Part shown: positions 53,059-64,000 of the stretch, piece by piece
Position numbering within the stretch: the first letter of the stretch is position 1
Layout of the letters: each line of letters begins with the position of its first letter
Assembly (NCBI RefSeq): GCF_041381155.1
Contig: NC_091147.1
Location: forward strand, 8,082,837-8,146,836
Direction: 5' to 3'
DNA length: 64,000 nt
Source of the DNA: Argopecten irradians
Lineage: Eukaryota; Mollusca; Bivalvia; Pectinida; Pectinidae
The notes under the pieces: model-generated
The model's input: only the letters and a program-made list of their open reading frames with translations
The model's database searches: none
Told to the model about the DNA's origin: nothing
Made by a program: the position numbers and the translations under genes

Positions 53059-53460
53059 GAGGGAGATCAGTCCCACCATCTTATTTTAGTATTGTTGTTT
53101 GTGACTGGTTATAATAAACAATATAAAATATAACAATTAAATACAGATTCATGTACTAAGTATGAGTCTGATTCAGGACCTTGGAGTATTGTAGTATACA
53201 TTCTAGTCAAAAACATTACAGTGTACAGCCAAAAACTAAAATAAAATTGGTGAAAAATCTCTTCATAGAATTAGGAAATTCCAGCAAATGAAATTGTTTA
53301 ACCACGGCCAATGTCTACCATGCTAATTTTTTGTCAATAAATGAAGTAAAATTGATTTCATAATTATATTTGAAGATTGTGCCGTATACACAAAATCAAT
53401 CACCCCAAGGCCACACAAACGTTTGAATCAGACATGAAATCCATGATGGTCATGATCAGT
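53059..53460. other. Unassigned sequence, presumed 5' intron of NCK
   Basis: No coding sequence or repeat recognised. Confidence 0.4.
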
Positions 53461-53462
53461 CG

Positions 53463-53568
53463 ACAGGCTTTTTGACTCTATAGATAAGCAGACATCTATA
53501 CCATACAGGTACCTTGTCACAGTATTACACACACACACAGAGGTGTATCTATAGAGTCAAAAGCCTGT
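53463..53568. repeat. Inverted repeat with 22-bp arms around an (AC)n loop
   Basis: ACAGGCTTTTTGACTCTATA GATA at the left matches TATCTATAGAGTCAAAAGCC TGT at the right apart from one inserted T; about 60 bases between, with ACACACACACAC. Confidence 0.82.
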
Positions 53569-53789
53569 GGCCAGTCTCTTATTCAACCAACACAAGCATC
53601 TAAAAATGAAATGCAAGATATGGCATTTTTTCAAATTTTTTTTAAATAACAATAAATCTTTACACTAAAATCTTTGTTGAATTTCTTTTTTAGTACTTGT
53701 TAATTATATAAGCATAGTCGGATTATCGTACAGGTGTGAAACATATATAAATGTGTCATTTGGTCATCATTAGGATAGAAAAGATCAAA

Positions 53790-54611
53790 ACAGAAAATAT
53801 GCCAAAACTAGGGCCCCAGGGGAACCTACATATGAAATTTGAGAATGATCCCTTTGGTACTTTCTGAGAAATAGCAATAACAAACTTTAACTATCAAAAT
53901 CCAAGATGGCTGCCTGGCGGCCATCTTGTTGACTGATCAGTCCCAAAATGCAATATGCACAACTAGGGCTCCAGAGGAACCTACATATGAAATTTGAGAA
54001 TGATCCCTTTGGTACTTTCTGAGAAATAGCGATAACAAACTTCAACTATCAAAATCCAAGATGGCTGCCTGGCGGCCATCTTGTTGACCGATCAGTCCCA
54101 AAATGCAATATGCACAACTAAGACCCCAGGGGAACCTACATATGAAATTTGATAATTATCCCTTTGGTACTTTCTGAGAAATAGCGATAACAAACTTTAA
54201 CTATCAAAATCCAAGATGGCTGCCTTGCGGCCATCTTGTTGACCGATCAGTCCCAAAATGCAATATGCACAACTAGGGCCCCAGGGGAACCTACATATGA
54301 AATTTGAGAATGATCCCTTGGGTACTTTCTGAGAAATAGCGATAACAAACTTTAACTATCAAAATCCAAGATGGCTGCCTGGTGGCCATCTTGTTGACCG
54401 ATCAGTCCCAAAATGCAATATGCACAACTAGGGCCCCAGGGGAACCTACATATGAAATTTGAGAATGATCCCTCCAGTACTTTCCGAGAAATAGCGATAA
54501 CAAGAATTGTTAACGGACGGACGGACGGACGGACGGACGGAAGGAACGGACGACGGACCACGGACAAAAAGCGATTTGAATAGCCCACCATCTGATGATG
54601 GTGGGCTAAAA
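53790..54611 (+). mobile_element. Pearl-like (Helentron-associated) element, left arm missing
   Basis: Four to five 163-bp core units, each with GGGGAACCTACATATGAAAT, TACTTTCTGAGAAATAGC and ATCCAAGATGGCTGCCTGG, then (ACGG)n at 54513, GACAAAAAGCGATTTGAATA and the terminal hairpin TAGCCCACCATC-TGAT-GATGGTGGGCTA followed by AAAAA. Core repeats plus ACGG microsatellite plus hairpin is the layout of oyster pearl elements. Confidence 0.75.
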
Positions 54612-56842
54612 ATATATATATGTAAGTTTTAGATAAAGTTTTAAAAATGTGTTCTTGTTTGGCAAATCCTACATCACAATCTATATTCACAATGGAAAAA
54701 TAAAATTGTTAAAACCATATTCAATGTAAACAGATCTAGAATTATTAGAGGGTTTTGCCATACAGTACAGTAAACTATTCATAGATTTCAGACCAATTGA
54801 TAATTTACATCAAACGTCATTTTCATTTTGAAGATAAAATAGTTAAAAAGAAATTTCATATTAAAGGAATTACCAAATTAATCCTAAATTTTAAATCAGC
54901 TGATGTTTTATGAAAACGATTAACTTTGATAACAACAATAAGTTTTGCCATTGTGTATAAAAACACATGTCTAGAGTTATCCCTACTGGTAAAACACTTG
55001 AAAAGCCAGAAGAATCTGCTATAAAGCATGCTGGTATGTTTTTATTACAGTAATATAATGCAGGATAAACTTCAAGTGTCCTTCACCACGACTAGACAGC
55101 AGTGATGTCACGGTATTCTAGCTATAGGCCGTCACTCTAAACTATGAAGAGCTCATGATCAAGAGTATACCTATATCACTTACATCAAAGTGACTCTTCT
55201 TTAAACCTTTTATTATACTTCTTTTCCCGGAAAAATCTCCCTAAAAGCATCCATATTTGTAATTGAAAAATTCCCTCATAAGCATAGTCTAAACACGCAA
55301 ATAGACATCTCTCAATATAATTTCGGATAAATTAAATACAAATGACAAAATATTCAAAATATAAGAAATAATTTTTTGACGTTTTTTCAACCAATTTGCA
55401 AAATATTGTAGACTATTTATCATATAAACATCTACTATTCTGGTTCCTTGCTGCCATCAATATAGCACCCCTTTTTGAAGCCTTAATTTCGAATGCACTT
55501 ATATTACCTGTAATTAATGCCGACTAAAATATGAAAACAAAACTGGTTTCTTGATTTCAATTCCTTTGCAAATTGATTATGGCTAATTTGTGCACTAATT
55601 TTGTGAAAGGCTAGTCCAAACTTGGCTCTATTAAACACTCTTCATTTTTTCAATGTTTACTGTATTCGCCTTAAATATTTGTAACAAAGGGGACGCTTAT
55701 TTTTAAACCAAAAATTTAAGTTATGGACATTAAAGTCAGCCTTGTTTTAAATAATTATGGAACATTGATCTGTTACAGTAAACAAACATATTCCTTTTAT
55801 CCTTTGAAATGCATTGTAATGTTGTGATGCACATGTAAAAGTTCATGTAATATGGGATACACCGCTGATGTTAGAGGTATCACATGCATGATGAAAAACA
55901 TTATTAAATCCAATACAACTTCAACTATTCTCCAGAAAAGGGGAAGGGCCCTTATAGGGGAAGGGTGCTAATTACGGCAAATACGGTAAGTGTCCTTGGT
56001 GCTAATTGGGTTGACACATTAATTTTATAATTACAAGTAGCAGCATATACCAGTACAGTGATTTTTCTCCTTATATAACTTGGGTCGGTAAACGACCCCA
56101 TTCCCAATGCCAAACCCCCCTATTTTTTTCCCAATCACAATGAAAAATTCCCAAATCAAATCTCTGAAAAACAAACGAAACCCGAAAAGCTCTCCTCTCC
56201 TTGTTTAATCCTCTGAAACTGTTGTTATGGTCGTCACCTTTTGTAAAAATGAAACAGTTTACTATTTACAATATCTAATCACTAATGATACCATGTTCAG
56301 TAATAGGTTGCTTTTCCCAAAACTGCTCTTTTTGCGATTAAAAAGTCCCAATTTGCAACAAAAACTTTTTTCCCAAAATACCTTGAAAAATCACTGCGGT
56401 AGTTTCCATGGTATATGATCATGAGCTCTATAGCAATTGCAAGATAAAAGAAACCATGTGGCAAGATGAAATCAATCTGTTGTTTTAATTTTAATGTTAT
56501 TACAATACCAGGGAATTTTCAACAAAATCATATGAATTATCTCCCCTTTGATCATCAACCATTAGCAAGATGAGCTCTAGTAATTTGCAAGATGAAAGAC
56601 TTTTATTTTCTCATTTGACAAGGTGAATTCAATCTGTTTTGATTGAATATTACATTTAACTACATAAAATTTTCATATCCAGCGCAATTTAACTACATTG
56701 TATATGAATAACCTCCCCTTTGATTATATTTATCATTAGCCATGCAGATATTGATAATGATAATCCAACAGCAACACTAGCATTTATATTATATGTATAA
56801 CCAATATGCTTTCAAACCAAATCCCAGTGTTTAAACTGATCA
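54612..56842. other. Unassigned region with an old repeat near 55440-55990
   Basis: 55925-55985 holds AAGGGGAAGGGCCCTTATAG and GGTGCTAATTACGGCAAATA, an end that resembles the one near 60825. Around 56100-56380 the motif TTCCCAA/TTCCCAAA recurs about six times. No gene recognised. Confidence 0.4.
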
Positions 56843-57004
56843 TTGTTTGTTTGATCCAATTAGCGTCCTATTATCAGCTAGGGTCATGTAAGGACGGTCT
56901 TCCATGTATGTGGTGTCTTCATGCGTGTTTGTTGTGTGAGGTGAGTTTTTTTCGGAGACTGCAGTATATTCGTGTTGTATCTTCTTGTATAGTGAAACTT
57001 TTGT
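56843..57004 (-). mobile_element. Composite SINE 3' part
   Basis: TTGTTTGTTTGATCCAATTA, GCGTCCTATTATCAGCTAGG to CTTCTTGTATAGTGAAACTT; diverged family A copy. Confidence 0.78.
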
Positions 57005-57124
57005 CTAAAAGTTCATATAATAATACATGGTAATTAATAATACATGTACAACCGGCCGGGTATGAACCAAAGTTTGACATTACATGTAATATATAACGCA
57101 TACCTGTGAAGTTATATTAGTTTA

Positions 57125-57989
57125 CAACAAGAGATCCCAGAGGGATCTTGGTTCCCACCAAAGAATGATCCATGTCTGACAATGGAAAAAAAGGGGTCTT
57201 TTCTCTGCTTTTCAAACTTTTGCAAACATACTACATATAAAATTTGAGACAGATCGCTTCAGTACTTTCTGAGATATAGCAGTAACAAACTTCAACTATC
57301 AAAATCCAAGATGATTGATCGGTCCCAAATCGAAATATGCTCAACTAGGACTCTAGGGGAACCTATATATGAAATTTGAGACAGATTCATTCAATACTTT
57401 CTGAGAAATAGCGATAACAAACTTTAACTATCAAAATCCAAGAGGGCAGCCTGGCGGCCAATTTGTTGACCGATCGATCCAAAAACGCATTATGCACAAC
57501 AAGAGCCCTAGGGGAACCTACATATGAAATTTGAGAAAGATCCCTTCAGTACTTTGTGAGAAATAGCAATAACAATCTTTAACTATCAAAATCCAAGATG
57601 GCTGCCTGACCGCCATTGTGTTGACCAATCGATCCAAAAACGCATTATGCACAACTAGAGCCCTAGTGGAACCTACATATGAAATTTGAGAAAGATACCT
57701 TCAGTACTTTGTGAGAAATAGCGATAACAATCTTTAACTATCAAAATCCAAGATGGCTGCCTGGCGGCCATCTTGTTGACCGATTGGTCCCAAAATGCAA
57801 TATGCACAACTAGGGCCCTAGGAGAACCTACATATGAAATGTGAAACAGATCCCTTCTGTACTTTCTGAGAAATAGCAATAACAAGAATTGTTAACGGAC
57901 GGACGGACGGAGGGACGGACGGAAGGAACCACGGACCACGGACAAAAAGCGATTTGAATAGCCCACCATCTGATGATGGTGGGCTAAAA
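57125..57989 (+). mobile_element. Pearl-like element, complete copy
   Basis: Left end AACAAGAGATCCCAGAGGGATCTTGG (hairpin GATCCC/GGGATC), about four 163-bp core units, (ACGG)n near 57897, and terminal hairpin TAGCCCACCATC/GATGGTGGGCTA then AAAA. Confidence 0.8.
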
Positions 57990-58083
57990 AAGCTATAATA
58001 ACTAACATCTATATAACAAGCAGTAAAAAAAGTAGTAAATTAGCTTAGGAATTCAACAAATACAGGACAGGATCAATGTTCTA

Positions 58084-59094
58084 AACAAGAGATCCCAGAG
58101 GGATCTTGGCGCCCACCAAAGAATAATCTATGTCTGATAATGGAAAGAGGGATCTTTTCTCTGCTTTTCAAACTTGTGCAAACATACTACATATAAAATT
58201 TGAGACAGATCACTTTAGTACTTTCTGAGAAATAGCAGTAAATAAACTTCAACGATCAAAATCCAAGATGGCTCCTAGGCGGCCATCTTGTTGATCGATC
58301 GGTCCCAAATCAAAATATGCACAACTAGGGCCCTAGGGGAACCTATATATGAAATTTGAGACAGATTCATTCAATACTTTCTGAGAAATAGTGATAACAA
58401 TCTTTAACTATCAAAATCAAAGATGGCAGCCTGGCGGCCATTTTGTTGACCGATCGATCCAAAAACGCAATATGCACAACTAGGGCCCTAGGGGAACTTA
58501 CATATGAGATTTGAGACAGATCCCTTCAGTACTTTCTGAGAAATAGTGATAACAAACTTTAAGTATCAAAATCCAAGATGGCTGCCTGGTGGCCATCTTG
58601 TTTACCGATTGGTCCCAAAATGCAATATGCACAACTAGGGCCCTAGGGGAACCTACATATGAAATTTGAGACAGATCCCTTCAATACTTTCTGAGAAATA
58701 GCGATAACAAACTTTAAGTATCAAAATCCAAGATGACTGCCTGGCGGCCATCTTGTTGACTGATTGGTCCCAAAATGCAATATGCACAACTAGGGCCCTA
58801 GGGGAACCTACATATGAAATGTGAAACAGATCCCTTCTGTACTTTCTGAGAAATAGCAATAACAAGAATTGTTAACGGACGGACGGACGGAGGGACGGAC
58901 GGATGGAAGGACGGACCACGGACAAAAAGCGATTTGAATAGCCCACCATCTGATGTACTTCAGTACTTTCTGAGAAATAGCGATAACAAGAATTGTTAAT
59001 GGACGGACGAACGGACAGAGGGACGGACGGACGGACGGACCACGGACAAAAAGCGATTTAAATAGCCCACCATCTGATGATGGTGGGCTAAAAA
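58084..59094 (+). mobile_element. Pearl-like element with duplicated right arm
   Basis: Same left end and core. A first right arm stops inside the hairpin (CCACCATCTGATG at 58963-58955 region) and is followed by a second core fragment, second (ACGG)n and an intact hairpin at 59066-59090. Confidence 0.78.
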
Positions 59095-59095
59095 A

Positions 59096-61575
59096 CTGTT
59101 TATGTTACAAAATATTCCACATAGACCACAAAAGCTAAAGGGAAATATCATTTTACTATATATACCAAATAATAGAAGCACAAATCAATGGTTGCTCACA
59201 AGACTACAGGTATAAATGTACAGTATTTGGTACTGATAAATAATGATGCAGCGCGATTAGACATTCCAGTCACTGGTACAAACAATTTAAACTCGGTACA
59301 TGTACTTTGTAAATAATTCTACAGCTGATAATCCAATTATTGTTATCTAGAGTTGCATTAGCCACTCGAGAAAGGAATAGTTGAAATACAACACATACAC
59401 CATCAGGTATATAGGGGTGATTGGGGTCTATATATAAAACACACTAGTACTGTAGTCATAAAACTGGCTTAATTCTGACAGATACAGACAAACAGAAGTC
59501 TGTTTTTAATGTCCAACTAGTTTGTATGCTTCATAACCTGTTCTAGATCTATATGTGATCACTGATGAACACCTATATATATACACAGTAGCTTCATATT
59601 TCCTATACATAACAGCCACCTATCGACTGGCCATGGGCACCAAGTCTCTTGAACATTAGAATATCACTAAAATTTGGATGTTGTATCAGTGATCATGTCT
59701 TATTCTAACTCTATGTTTCAAACTAGGGGAAGATAATCTAGTATAAGAATTCTGCTGAGAAAATCTTATCAATAACTTAGGGTCTGGTGGCTATTCTAAA
59801 AGCCACCTTGCGCCTTCTGTTTGTTAGAAGATGGAAGACACATCAAGACTTAAAGCTTCAGAAGTATATTACCTGAACTTTTTTTATTATATACGGTATA
59901 TACACTCTACACGTATAATCCTAAAAACTGTCTAGTTTCCCCTGCAATCAGTAAATCAATCTACCAAGCCACATTTGTTAGCACCACATCATTTCACATC
60001 ATATGAAGCTAATATACTGAATACCCAGATTACCAGGAGGGGCAGAAACAGATTTAAATAGAATGCTCTCCCCACAACCGGCCCCTACCAAGCCACTTGC
60101 CCCATTGATAAAAGTTGGAACCATGTCTTGAAACCTGATCCCACTGAGGCTCGGCAGTGCTAAGATAGGACCAAAACACCACAGGGAATAAGTATGTCAA
60201 AGAATTCAGTGCGCATCAAAACTAAATTCCACCTCTACTAAACCAACAGCTATCTCTTTGCTGCTCAAGATAAAAAATGTGTATACTTTCTTTTGATATC
60301 TGTAACGTTGAGAACCCCCATTGCAAAATGGAGGGAATCTTCATGTTATTTTTTGCGGGTAAAAATAATATGAAGGGTATCGGATGTCAGATTTGTAATA
60401 TAAATTGTAAGGCTCATCCCTAAGTATTAGTACGGGAAGAAGTTCTGGTAGTAGAGCTGTAGCTATTTATAGAAATGCTAAAATCTTTGCTCGTACATAC
60501 TTTGTTCCTTGATGTAATTTGACACATTTCAATCTGATACATATCATCATTTATCAGAATCAATTAAATTTCAGGGTTCTCAACAGGAGATTTGAGCTAG
60601 CTGCCAAAACAGGAAAAAATATTCCTTCAACAGATAGACTGCAATGCATTGACAGCTCAAGATTGATATTTAATTTAATTTTTTTCTTTGCTTTTTCCCC
60701 ACTAATAAAAATGTAATACTGTGACCATGGCCGATGATGATAATTGCAGAAGTAATGTACAATATGTCACATACATCATTGACTGTAGATTTCAATAAGA
60801 AATAGCTACATGTATATACCATATTCAACCTAATAAGCGCCCCGACCCATCGCTATAAGCACCCTTGCCTCAATTTCATTGACCTCGAATCAAATTCAGA
60901 CAGAAAATTTGACAAATGTGGGCTTCTTTATTGATTTCTTTTGTAAAATGATTTATAGCTTACTTTGTGAAATCATTTTATGAAAACCTAAGGCTAGTCC
61001 ATTTGGTTCTGCTCTTTTATTTGTTTCAATTTTTAAGTGCCTTAATCTATGAGCAGCAGCAATTTAATATAAGATTTTTTAAGGCGAGTCCAGAAGAATA
61101 ATTTTCAAATTTTTATGAGTCCCAATACAAAGAGATATAGAGGGTTCTCAAAATTTTGGTGAGTCCCACAGGAAAATCATGAGTCCAGGACTAGGCTAAA
61201 AATGCTTACTGACTGGCAGTTTTCCTTTAGCTTTAAAACTTTAATCATGAAATTATTGAACAGACATTTGGTTTTCAACATACAAATAACATTTACATAT
61301 TCCGTCTTTGCATCAATAATATTATACACAGTTAACTCCCTGCGGGTAGGTATCCATTATGACGTCATTATTTAGTGAACAAGTTTCATCTTGTTTTCTC
61401 TGAAAGGTATGACGTTGTGTTCACAAATATATGACATCACATTCAATCTCTATCCACAAGGGCAGATAACTCTGAAATACAAAAATACAGATTCACTTCT
61501 AGCCACTTAATACACAATGACCAAGGTCTGATGATTTCTCAAAAAGAAACTCCTGAAGTGTCAATTCTCGATCTC
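59096..61575. other. Unassigned region; diverged repeat end near 60825
   Basis: CATATTCAACCTAATAAGCG and CCCCGACCCATCGC at about 60822-60860 resemble an element end also present near 55925-55990. 61335-61450 repeats the TGCGGGTAGGTAT and TGACGTCATTATT blocks of 35787. No gene recognised. Confidence 0.35.
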
Positions 61576-61580
61576 CAGAC

Positions 61581-61662
61581 GTTACGATCACATTTGCTCT
61601 CTTCAAGAACAGAATGTGTCATCATGATCCTTGAAGAGAGTGTATACCTATGTGATCATAAC
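61581..61662. repeat. Long imperfect hairpin
   Basis: GTTACGATCACAT (61581-61593) pairs with ATGTGATCATAAC (61650-61662), one mismatch; CTCTCTTCAAG (61597-61607) pairs perfectly with CTTGAAGAGAG (61630-61640). Loop about 22 bases. Confidence 0.82.
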
Positions 61663-63590
61663 CCCTTAAGATCTGGGATGCTCTGTGACCTTATAATTAG
61701 CTACCAGGGGTATGTAACTCAAGTCAAAATCTACAACATTTTTGTTTTTGGCTATGGGTTAGCTTCAAGAAACTGGGATTTACACACACACAGTATAGCA
61801 AGGAAAAGTACAACAAAGCAATTAATGCAAGCACTAGTGCTGGTGACTGGTGCCATGCACGTCAAATTGATAGAATGTAACTTCTCCAAACTGGAATGAA
61901 ATATGCCAATTAATGACCTCAATTGAACTATTTTTAGAATTGGTCACGCAACTCTTTAATAAATAACTTTCCCAACGAAGGAAATAAAGAACTAATTTGT
62001 TCTTCATCAATTTTTCATGGGAGGGGCAAATTAAAAGACTGTATCTTGACATTGATCATTATGGAAACACGAGTTTAAGTTTAATTAAAATTTTGAAATA
62101 ACCAATTTAAAATAACGTATTTCTAACTATTCCTTCAAAATCATAAAATAAATCTTCCAAGCAAATTTGTCATCTGCTCTATGTTCATTTATCACTATTC
62201 ACTTGTAATATAAAAATAAAAAATTTATTAAACTTGTGATCAAATGATAGATGTGTGTATTTGCCTCTAGCGGTTTGAAGATAAAATCAATATTTTTTGT
62301 CTAAAATAACACCCATAAAAGCTCTGTATTGTCAATGCTATTGAGCTAATTGAAAGCCTTATGCTAAACCAATTTCCATTCCTCAACTTTTTTTTAGATC
62401 TGTAACAACAGATTTCATAAATTTCCCCCAGAGGCACCATCAGTTTGCATTTTTTCATTTCCACTTCCTATGGAGAGAAGATGTTGTCGGTCCCTTCATG
62501 ACTTTATAGTCGCCCGAATCACCTGTTTTTATCTCCACTCACCAGATAAGACAAACATACATTACATCATATTTCAGTAATGTTTTCACTGCTCATCAGG
62601 ATATATACCATACATTCTGTTTATAGGTTTTGATCGACCAATCAAAGCATCATTACATCCGTAGCTATACTACTTCCAGTTGTAAGGTCATGAATTCATA
62701 TCTAAGGTCTGGTTTCTGTATGAAAACAAACAAATGAATTTCGTAACAGTTTACTGCGGTAGTACCTTCTAGGAAATGAATATAAACTAAATGAACTCCA
62801 AAAATGTTTTCAAACTACAATCCTGACCATATATTGAAGAGAAATGGTAACTGAAGTAAAATCTAAACAGCTATCTGGTATATCTGATAGACTATATTTA
62901 TCAGAAGGTACCAAAACCTGTTGAGCACTAGTAGTGCTATATAGGTGTGCCTTGCTAGACTAGCTAGGGTTTATTTCCAGTACATACCACTGTTTATTAA
63001 AATTTACTCCACAGACATTACTCTACACATAGCGATGGGATCATTTCTTATACAGGAATTTGTTTATAATCTAGATCTAAAACCTATAGCATGACTTTAA
63101 ATCAAAAGAACTTAAGTAGGGGTGGATAGTTAATATAAGAGCGAAATAGTTACATATTATACGGTATACCATATTGGTACTGATGAAGACACAGGTGTTT
63201 TAAGTTTTAATGATACAGATACTTTTGAAGAACTACACTGGTCGTCAAATATATATACTACATATAGATTTCATCATGCTTATAAGTCAACTATATATTA
63301 TAACCATATATTGGAATTATTGTATCAACATTTATTTTCTTTAAAGATCGATACCAATTGTGTTCTTACTTATTAACATAGAAAAGTAATAAATAACAGG
63401 ACCTGTTAAACAGAACGCAAAGGATAGATAATTTGAAACACAAAAATTATGTGTTTGCTGTTTTTCAAATATGAATTAATAAAAGCATAGGCCCTTTATA
63501 TGTATCGAGTTTTTATAAAATGAGTAACTAATTTTTTAAGTATCGTATGTATACCCAACATTGGTTTACAATTTCTTTTAACATGCTATT
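61663..63590. other. Unassigned sequence
   Basis: No gene, RNA or repeat recognised; short open frames lack motifs. Confidence 0.35.
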
Positions 63591-63619
63591 AGTAACCAGG
63601 AGTTAGGTGCAGGAAAGCC

Positions 63620-63800
63620 TAGAACCCAGAGAAAAAAACACTACTGACCAATGGTCAGTGCAACTACGTACTCACTAATTACTCCAGTCTCCATGTAGGT
63701 TTCGAACTCGCTACATGAATTCAGATCTAAAGGTGGAGGACTAATAATATAGCGGACCCACTTAATCGATCACTGATCATCAGTCACCACGGCTAAAGAA
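63620..63800 (-). mobile_element. Possible tRNA-derived SINE head
   Basis: On minus, GAGTTCGAAACC (63698-63709) fits the RNA polymerase III B box. ATTAAGTGGGTCCGC about 50-60 bases upstream is a plausible A box. The intervening part does not fold as a normal tRNA, so a SINE or tRNA pseudogene is likelier than a tRNA gene. Confidence 0.4.
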
Positions 63801-64000
63801 GTATGCCAGAAAATATATTGTAAATCTAGATATTATGCACAATAAGTATACATGGTAACTAGAACTTCACTCTTTGCAGGAGTTATAAATGAACAAATGA
63901 CAGATGGCAATTGTTTGCTAATAAAGGGATACAAGATAACAAATAAGTAAATTTTAACATTCATGCAGTGATTACACAGAAACGTTTTTACAGCAAACAT

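Noticed and set aside
55681..55990. Possible host exon near the GGGAAGGGCCCTT block
   Set aside because: No open frame with motif; the block recurs in style near 60825 and looks like a repeat end.
61531..61899. 122-codon plus-strand open frame
   Set aside because: Part of it is the long hairpin; no family resemblance, no splice context.

Overview
This is eukaryotic nuclear DNA, AT-rich and intron-containing, almost certainly from a bivalve mollusc and probably a scallop. The evidence is a chitin-active AA15 copper oxygenase gene with a molluscan-style Cys-rich tail, an NCK adaptor gene, and repeat families I associate with bivalves: a (CAAA)-tailed composite SINE, pearl-like elements with (ACGG)n tracts, and Nimb-type LINEs. 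The species is an inference from repeat style and was not checked by search.

Layout. 1-2340: SINE debris and unassigned sequence. 2368-10835 (+): a three-exon AA15 lytic polysaccharide monooxygenase gene whose 6.6-kb second intron holds a Nimb/I-type LINE (4484-7235, -) and several short repeats. 10836-18180: mostly unassigned, with a DDE_1 transposase scrap, a dense TTCATGAA palindrome cluster, a head-to-tail-inverted SINE pair and an 82-bp tandem array made from the SINE tail. 18185-33334 (-): one structurally complete but decayed Gypsy-type LTR retrotransposon with target duplication, LTRs, tRNA-Leu-type primer site, polypurine tract, gag, -1 frameshift pol and an extra zinc-finger ORF. 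It has been invaded by (a) a 2.7-kb LTR element coding only a zinc-knuckle/coiled-coil protein, inside the 3' LTR, (b) a SINE inside gag, (c) a 5'-truncated Nimb LINE and (d) a tiny SINE-tail insertion. 33335-48330: a repeat mosaic containing two broken multi-exon transposon genes (a Mutator-like transposase and a Harbinger-type Myb-like protein), L1/Tx1 endonuclease remnants, TTAA MITEs and two tandem-repeat-cored non-autonomous elements. 50646-52806 (-): the coding exons of NCK (three SH3 domains and an SH2 domain), with palindromic MITEs on both sides. 53770-59095: three pearl-like elements. 59096-64000: no gene recognised.

Only two loci look like working host genes, AA15 LPMO (extracellular chitin oxidation) and NCK (cytoplasmic phosphotyrosine adaptor). 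They are unrelated in function. Everything else codable is transposon-derived and mostly broken. Exon joins are from splice motifs, reading phase and family conservation, not from transcripts.
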